From Thermoplasmatota archaeon (GTDB taxonomy: Archaea; Thermoplasmatota; Thermoplasmata; UBA10834): a DNA stretch of 9,012 bases. A program made the position numbers and the translations under genes. Location of the stretch: NCBI GenBank assembly GCA_030836605.1, contig JAUPMC010000003.1:1-9012 (forward strand), in the 5' to 3' direction. The notes beneath the pieces were generated by a model that was not told the origin of the DNA, made no database searches, and saw only the letters and a list, made by a program, of their open reading frames with translations. Of this stretch, positions 6,200-9,012 are shown one piece after another (positions within the stretch are counted from its first letter, which is position 1; the number at the start of each line of letters is the position of its first letter).

Positions 6200-6829
6200 T
6201 CACCTGTCGTCCTCGTCGCCCCATATGATCTTGTGGAGCTGAGGCAGCACGCGCACGTCCAGCTTGTCCCTGAGGACCTCCTCCGCGAGCCACTTCAGGT
6301 CCTTGCCGCCGACGGGCGTGAGTATGACCTCGCACTTCGGGGAGCGCTCCCGGATGACTTTCTTGGCGTACTCGTAGTCGGCCTCGTCCGAGACGACGAA
6401 CTTGAGCTGGTCCGTGGGCCCGAGCATCTCCAGGTTCGAGAACAGCATCTTGTCGGACTCCCCCGACGAGGGGCACTTTATGTCCATGCTGATCGACAGG
6501 TTGTCGTCGCACGGCATCTCGTCGAGCGGCATCGCGCCGTTCGTCTCGACCACGACCTTGTAGCCCTCCTCGAGGAGCTTCTTGACCAGGCTGGGCGCGT
6601 CCCTCTGCACGAGCGGCTCCCCGCCAGTGAGGCAGACATGTCTCGCGCCGTGCTTCTTGACCGCCTTCAGGATGGCCTCGACGGTCATCTGGGAGCCCTC
6701 GTCGTACGCCTGCTTCGTGTCGCAGTACGCGCACCTCAGCGGGCAGCCGGATGTCCTGACGAAAGTCGTGGGCGCCCCCATGGTCCGGCCCTCCCCCTGG
6801 AGGGACTTGAATATCGAATAGACCTTCAC
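6200..6829 (-). CDS. queE: 7-carboxy-7-deazaguanine synthase QueE
   Basis: A radical SAM enzyme that rearranges 6-carboxy-5,6,7,8-tetrahydropterin to 7-carboxy-7-deazaguanine in the preQ0 route; in archaea preQ0 goes into archaeosine of tRNA. The 209-residue length is normal. Near the N-terminus are SLQGEG and the cluster-binding CPLRCAYC with Cys29, Cys33 and Cys36 (CxxxCxxC); TGGEP (68-72) is the SAM-binding motif. The start is GTG 6829, which overlaps the queC TGA by four bases (GTGA), with GAGGTG at 6840-6835 six bases before it. The frame stays open upstream to 7381 only as a shadow of queC. It is the last gene of queD-queC-queE, translationally coupled to queC. Confidence 0.96.
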   Translation of the reverse strand: MKVYSIFKSLQGEGRTMGAPTTFVRTSGCPLRCAYCDTKQAYDEGSQMTVEAILKAVKKHGARHVCLTGGEPLVQRDAPSLVKKLLEEGYKVVVETNGAMPLDEMPCDDNLSISMDIKCPSSGESDKMLFSNLEMLGPTDQLKFVVSDEADYEYAKKVIRERSPKCEVILTPVGGKDLKWLAEEVLRDKLDVRVLPQLHKIIWGDEDDR

Positions 6830-7512
6830 TGCCTCACCTCGTACTCCAGCGGGTCCCGCGCGCCCGCCTGCCTGAACCCCTCGAGCCTGAGCAGGCACGA
6901 GTCGCACCTGCCGCAGGCCTTCTCGCCGCCCTTGTAGCAGCTCCACGTGAGCCCCAGGGGGACCCCCAGCCTGAGCGCCTCGCGCACGATCCCGGCCTTG
7001 GTCATGTCCATCACCGGCGCCTCGACCCTGATGGGCCGGCCCTCCTTGCCCGCCTTGGTCCCTGACTCCAGGACCCTCTGGAAGGCATACAGGAACTCGG
7101 GCGTGCAGTCCGGGTATCCGCTGAAATCCACGGCGTTGGCCGCGATGAAGACCGCCTCCGCTCCGACGCTCTCCGCGATGGACGCCGCGACGCTGAGGAA
7201 GATGATGTTCCTGGACGGGACGTAGGTGCTGGGCACGCCCGCCCCGATCTCCGACCGGGACCTGCCCTCGGGGACCTCGCGGTCCGCCCTGGTGAGCGAG
7301 CTGTCCAGGTGAGGTCCGATGGGCATCGACATGACGATGTGCTCGCTCGCGCCGAGCGCCTCGGCGACGGCGCGGGCGCACTCCACCTCCTTGTCGTGCC
7401 TCTGGCCGTAATCGAACGTGAGTGCGATGACCTCGTGCCCCCTCTCCTTGGCCATGGCCAGCACGGTGGACGAGTCGAGCCCACCAGAGAGGAGAACGAC
7501 GGCCTTCGACAT
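6826..7512 (-). CDS. queC: 7-cyano-7-deazaguanine (preQ0) synthase QueC
   Basis: An ATP-dependent enzyme that turns 7-carboxy-7-deazaguanine and ammonia into preQ0, in the cytoplasm. The 228-residue length is typical. The N-terminal PP-loop SGGLDSST (residues 9-16) binds ATP; FDYGQRH (33-39), PSRNIIFLS and GYPDC are further QueC signatures. Four C-terminal cysteines, Cys192, Cys200, Cys203 and Cys206 (CYKGGEKACGRCDSC), form the zinc site. ATG 7512 follows the queD stop by 17 bases; the only Shine-Dalgarno-like stretch is TGGGGG 10 bases before it, so initiation may depend on translation of queD. It overlaps queE by four bases. Nothing is missing. Confidence 0.97.
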   Translation of the reverse strand: MSKAVVLLSGGLDSSTVLAMAKERGHEVIALTFDYGQRHDKEVECARAVAEALGASEHIVMSMPIGPHLDSSLTRADREVPEGRSRSEIGAGVPSTYVPSRNIIFLSVAASIAESVGAEAVFIAANAVDFSGYPDCTPEFLYAFQRVLESGTKAGKEGRPIRVEAPVMDMTKAGIVREALRLGVPLGLTWSCYKGGEKACGRCDSCLLRLEGFRQAGARDPLEYEVRQ

Positions 7513-7529
7513 GACAGGTCAGCCCCCAA

Positions 7530-7997
7530 TCAGACGTCCCTGGAGGTCCATACGCCCTGTCCCCGTCCCTCGTCGACCCCTATCTCGACCCTCCTCACGT
7601 TCTTCGGGAACCGGACCTTCTCGAGCAGGCGCCTGATGACCCACTCGGCGATCTCCTCGGCCGAGGTGACCGCGACATCCAGCAGCACGCAGTCCGACCT
7701 CGGGAACTCGTACGACTTGCCGCCTGTGGAGTACCTGAGCGATTCGCCCTTCAGCACCAAGGACGGGTCCTTGCCGGGGACAAGGACCTTATGGTCAAGC
7801 TCGGACGCGACCTCCCTCAGGAACTCCTTGACGCTGATGAAATCCATCACGACGCCATCGCTCCCGATGTCGCCCTCTATGACCGCGTTGATGGCGTAGT
7901 CGTGGCCATGAAGCCGGCCGCACTTGGAGTGCCCGGCGATCAAGTGCGTCGCCGAGAACGTCGTCTTCGAGCTCCAGCCGTTTATCTCCAGCCTCAT
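7530..7997 (-). CDS. queD: 6-carboxy-5,6,7,8-tetrahydropterin synthase QueD
   Basis: A member of the 6-pyruvoyl-tetrahydropterin synthase fold that makes 6-carboxytetrahydropterin from 7,8-dihydroneopterin triphosphate, the first dedicated step of the pathway. It has 155 residues. Zinc-binding histidines are His18 (FSATH) and His30 and His32 (LHGHDY); Cys26 (KCGRLH) is the catalytic cysteine and Asp68-His69 (ELDHK) completes the catalytic set. The presence of Cys26 argues for QueD rather than the PTPS-III folate-type variants, where a glutamate is used. The C-terminal VEIGVDEG holds the probable pterin-binding glutamate. ATG 7997 is the start; no good Shine-Dalgarno precedes it, but a TATA-like box 28 bases upstream suggests a nearly leaderless mRNA. 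First gene of the que operon. Confidence 0.95.
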   Translation of the reverse strand: MRLEINGWSSKTTFSATHLIAGHSKCGRLHGHDYAINAVIEGDIGSDGVVMDFISVKEFLREVASELDHKVLVPGKDPSLVLKGESLRYSTGGKSYEFPRSDCVLLDVAVTSAEEIAEWVIRRLLEKVRFPKNVRRVEIGVDEGRGQGVWTSRDV

Positions 7998-8020
7998 CAG
8001 ATCGGGATAGCTCGGGCACC

Positions 8021-8036
8021 CTTAAAATAGTTTCAT
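8021..8036 (-). promoter_or_regulatory. Putative promoter of the queDCE operon
   Basis: On the minus strand GAAACTATTTTAAG reads as a purine-rich BRE-like stretch followed by the TATA-like TATTTTAA. Its centre at about 8025 would start transcription near 7999, a base or two before ATG 7997. It lies in the 48-base gap after the mtxX stop, so queDCE can be transcribed independently of the upstream genes. Confidence 0.55.
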
Positions 8037-8045
8037 GCAAAGGCT

Positions 8046-8783
8046 TCAGCCGACGCCCTGGGCCAGGCCCGCGGCGAGCATGACCGCGTCTGAGAAATCC
8101 GACTTCGCCCTCGTGGTGTCCACGAACACCCTGCGGAGGTTCACGACAGGGGCGCCGTACGCCTCGCAGCCACCGACCAGGTGCAGCGCGCGGAACATGA
8201 GGTTCCCGGTGACGCCGTCCGGGGCGATGACGAGGTCCCGCTCCGACACGGCCTTCTCGACCAGGATGGCATAGTGCATCGCGTCCAGGCCGGACCGCGC
8301 GAGCTCAGACGCGAGGGCCTCGCCCTCGTCCAGGCTCCTGCGGATCTCGTCGCCTCTGCCCGCGTCCTCCTCCCTGCCCTTGGAGAGGACGCCCACGGTA
8401 GGGCTCCAGCCCAGACGGCCGAAGTAATCGGAGGCGGCCACCGCCAACGCCAGCCTCTCGCGCGGGCCCCTGCCTTCGTCGATGCCGACCGGCGCGAGGA
8501 GGAACGGCTTCCTCATCCTATCAGCCAAGATGGCGACGCGCATCACCTCGTCGAGGCCGAAGGCGGACTTCAGCTCCGACATGGCCTCTGAGGAGGGCAT
8601 GGTCCCGCGGACGGCCGCGTCCACCCTGCCGTCCTTGAGGGCCAGCACCAGCTCCCTGGGGGCGCCATATCCCTCGAGCCGGACCGGACACCCCAGCCCG
8701 TGGAGCCTTGCCGCGGTCGCGGACAACAGGTGCTCTGGGAGCCCTATGCCCACGGTCGCCTCGCTCGCGCGGCCGCGGGACAT
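8046..8783 (-). CDS. mtxX: Methanogenesis marker protein 4 (MtxX family)
   Basis: A 245-residue cytoplasmic protein resembling the phosphate acetyl/butyryltransferase fold. Key stretches are VGIGLP at the N-terminus, VDAAVRGTMPSS (54-65), VGVLSKGREED (130-140), and near the end APDGVTGNLMFRALHLVGG (187-205) followed by VDTTRAKSDFSDAV (221-234). I recognise this as methanogenesis marker protein 4, also annotated as the putative methyltransferase MtxX; its true reaction is not established. The family is found mostly in methanogens, which is the main clue to the organism. ATG 8783 is 33 bases after the dph2 stop; no strong Shine-Dalgarno precedes it, and the only other in-frame candidate before the stop is a CTG at 8801. 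The two genes are probably co-transcribed. Confidence 0.82.
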   Translation of the reverse strand: MSRGRASEATVGIGLPEHLLSATAARLHGLGCPVRLEGYGAPRELVLALKDGRVDAAVRGTMPSSEAMSELKSAFGLDEVMRVAILADRMRKPFLLAPVGIDEGRGPRERLALAVAASDYFGRLGWSPTVGVLSKGREEDAGRGDEIRRSLDEGEALASELARSGLDAMHYAILVEKAVSERDLVIAPDGVTGNLMFRALHLVGGCEAYGAPVVNLRRVFVDTTRAKSDFSDAVMLAAGLAQGVG

Positions 8784-8816
8784 CAGACCGGGGAAATCGA
8801 TCAGGACAACACCCGC

Positions 8817-9012
8817 CTACATCTCGTCCTCGGTCATCTGGTCGAAGGCGTAGTTCTCCCAGTTCCTCACGCCCAGGACTATCTCGAGCTCCTGGGGCGT
8901 CAAAAGGGGCTTGTCGTACATCATCACGTCGTCGATCGCGATCCTCGGGCAGGCGGTGGAGACATACGCGTCGAACCCCAGGGACTTCAGCTTCTCCGGG
9001 TCGAACTTGTCC
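8817..9012 (-). CDS. dph2: Diphthamide synthase Dph2, 3' part
   Basis: The minus strand is open from the right edge to TAG at 8819-8817, encoding the last 64 residues; the 5' part lies outside the window. The segment reads DKFDPEKLKSLGFDAYVSTA, then CPRIAIDD, then KPLLTPQELEIVLG, and ends in FDQMTEDEM. This matches the C-terminus of archaeal 2-(3-amino-3-carboxypropyl)histidine synthase, which transfers the 3-amino-3-carboxypropyl group of SAM to a histidine of elongation factor 2, the first step of diphthamide formation. The cysteine of TACPRI is the third iron-sulfur ligand of this non-classical radical SAM enzyme. No start codon is in view. Confidence 0.9.
   Translation of the reverse strand, partial: DKFDPEKLKSLGFDAYVSTACPRIAIDDVMMYDKPLLTPQELEIVLGVRNWENYAFDQMTEDEM

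Noticed and set aside
4708..6228. A 506-codon open frame on the plus strand overlapping thrS in another frame
   Set aside because: Its product is dominated by R, G, E and Q with no family motif; it is the out-of-frame shadow of a high-GC gene whose own frame encodes intact ThrRS.
6830..7381. Upstream extension of the queE frame into queC
   Set aside because: The extra residues are R/G/A-rich and resemble no QueE; the GTG at 6829 with its GAGGTG gives a normal-length QueE.
7998..8045. preQ1/preQ0 riboswitch before queD
   Set aside because: The 48-base gap holds a promoter that leaves almost no leader; there is no room for an aptamer.
1..9012. CRISPR array, transposon or phage signs
   Set aside because: No regularly spaced repeats, terminal inverted repeats, transposase or integrase motifs were found, and composition is even across the genes.

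Overview
The window reads as a stretch of chromosome from a high-GC archaeon, most likely a methanogen. The evidence is an archaeal-type threonyl-tRNA synthetase, a diphthamide synthase (Dph2) fragment, the preQ0 set queD-queC-queE that feeds archaeosine, A/T-rich TATA-like boxes 20-30 bases before several starts, and a protein recognised as methanogenesis marker 4 (MtxX). A Methanomassiliicoccales or other Thermoplasmatota source would fit, but that placement is inference.

Left part (1-2660, plus strand): the 3' end of an isopropylmalate/isocitrate dehydrogenase-family gene; an unrecognised 484-residue protein with two apparent winged-helix segments and a charged helical tail; a 213-base gap with short repeats and A/T-rich boxes; and a 126-residue MarR-like winged-helix regulator. 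A bulged hairpin at 2628-2658 separates this regulator from the convergent genes that follow.

Middle part (2658-6196): on the minus strand, a small protein of two ACT domains and a CorA-family membrane protein without the usual GMN motif. Both seem to start at TTG. The CorA-like gene diverges from thrS across 129 bases holding a promoter for each direction, three copies of CTGGGG/CCCCAG and a tandem 8-base repeat directly before the thrS start. The synthetase itself appears altered at two of the three zinc-ligand positions that are normally conserved in ThrRS.

Right part (6200-9012, minus strand): a compact queD-queC-queE operon with its own promoter, possibly giving a nearly leaderless mRNA. 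QueD, QueE and QueC act in that order to make preQ0. Upstream lies mtxX/mmp4, preceded by the 3' end of dph2, which is cut by the window edge. The operon's last gene stops 3 bases from the convergent thrS stop.

Much of the window is core housekeeping: translation quality and tRNA/EF-2 modification, amino-acid metabolism and ion transport. No mobile element, CRISPR array, rRNA or tRNA was seen. The least explained items are the 484-residue two-winged-helix protein, the ThrRS zinc-site changes and the repeat-bearing intergenic regions.
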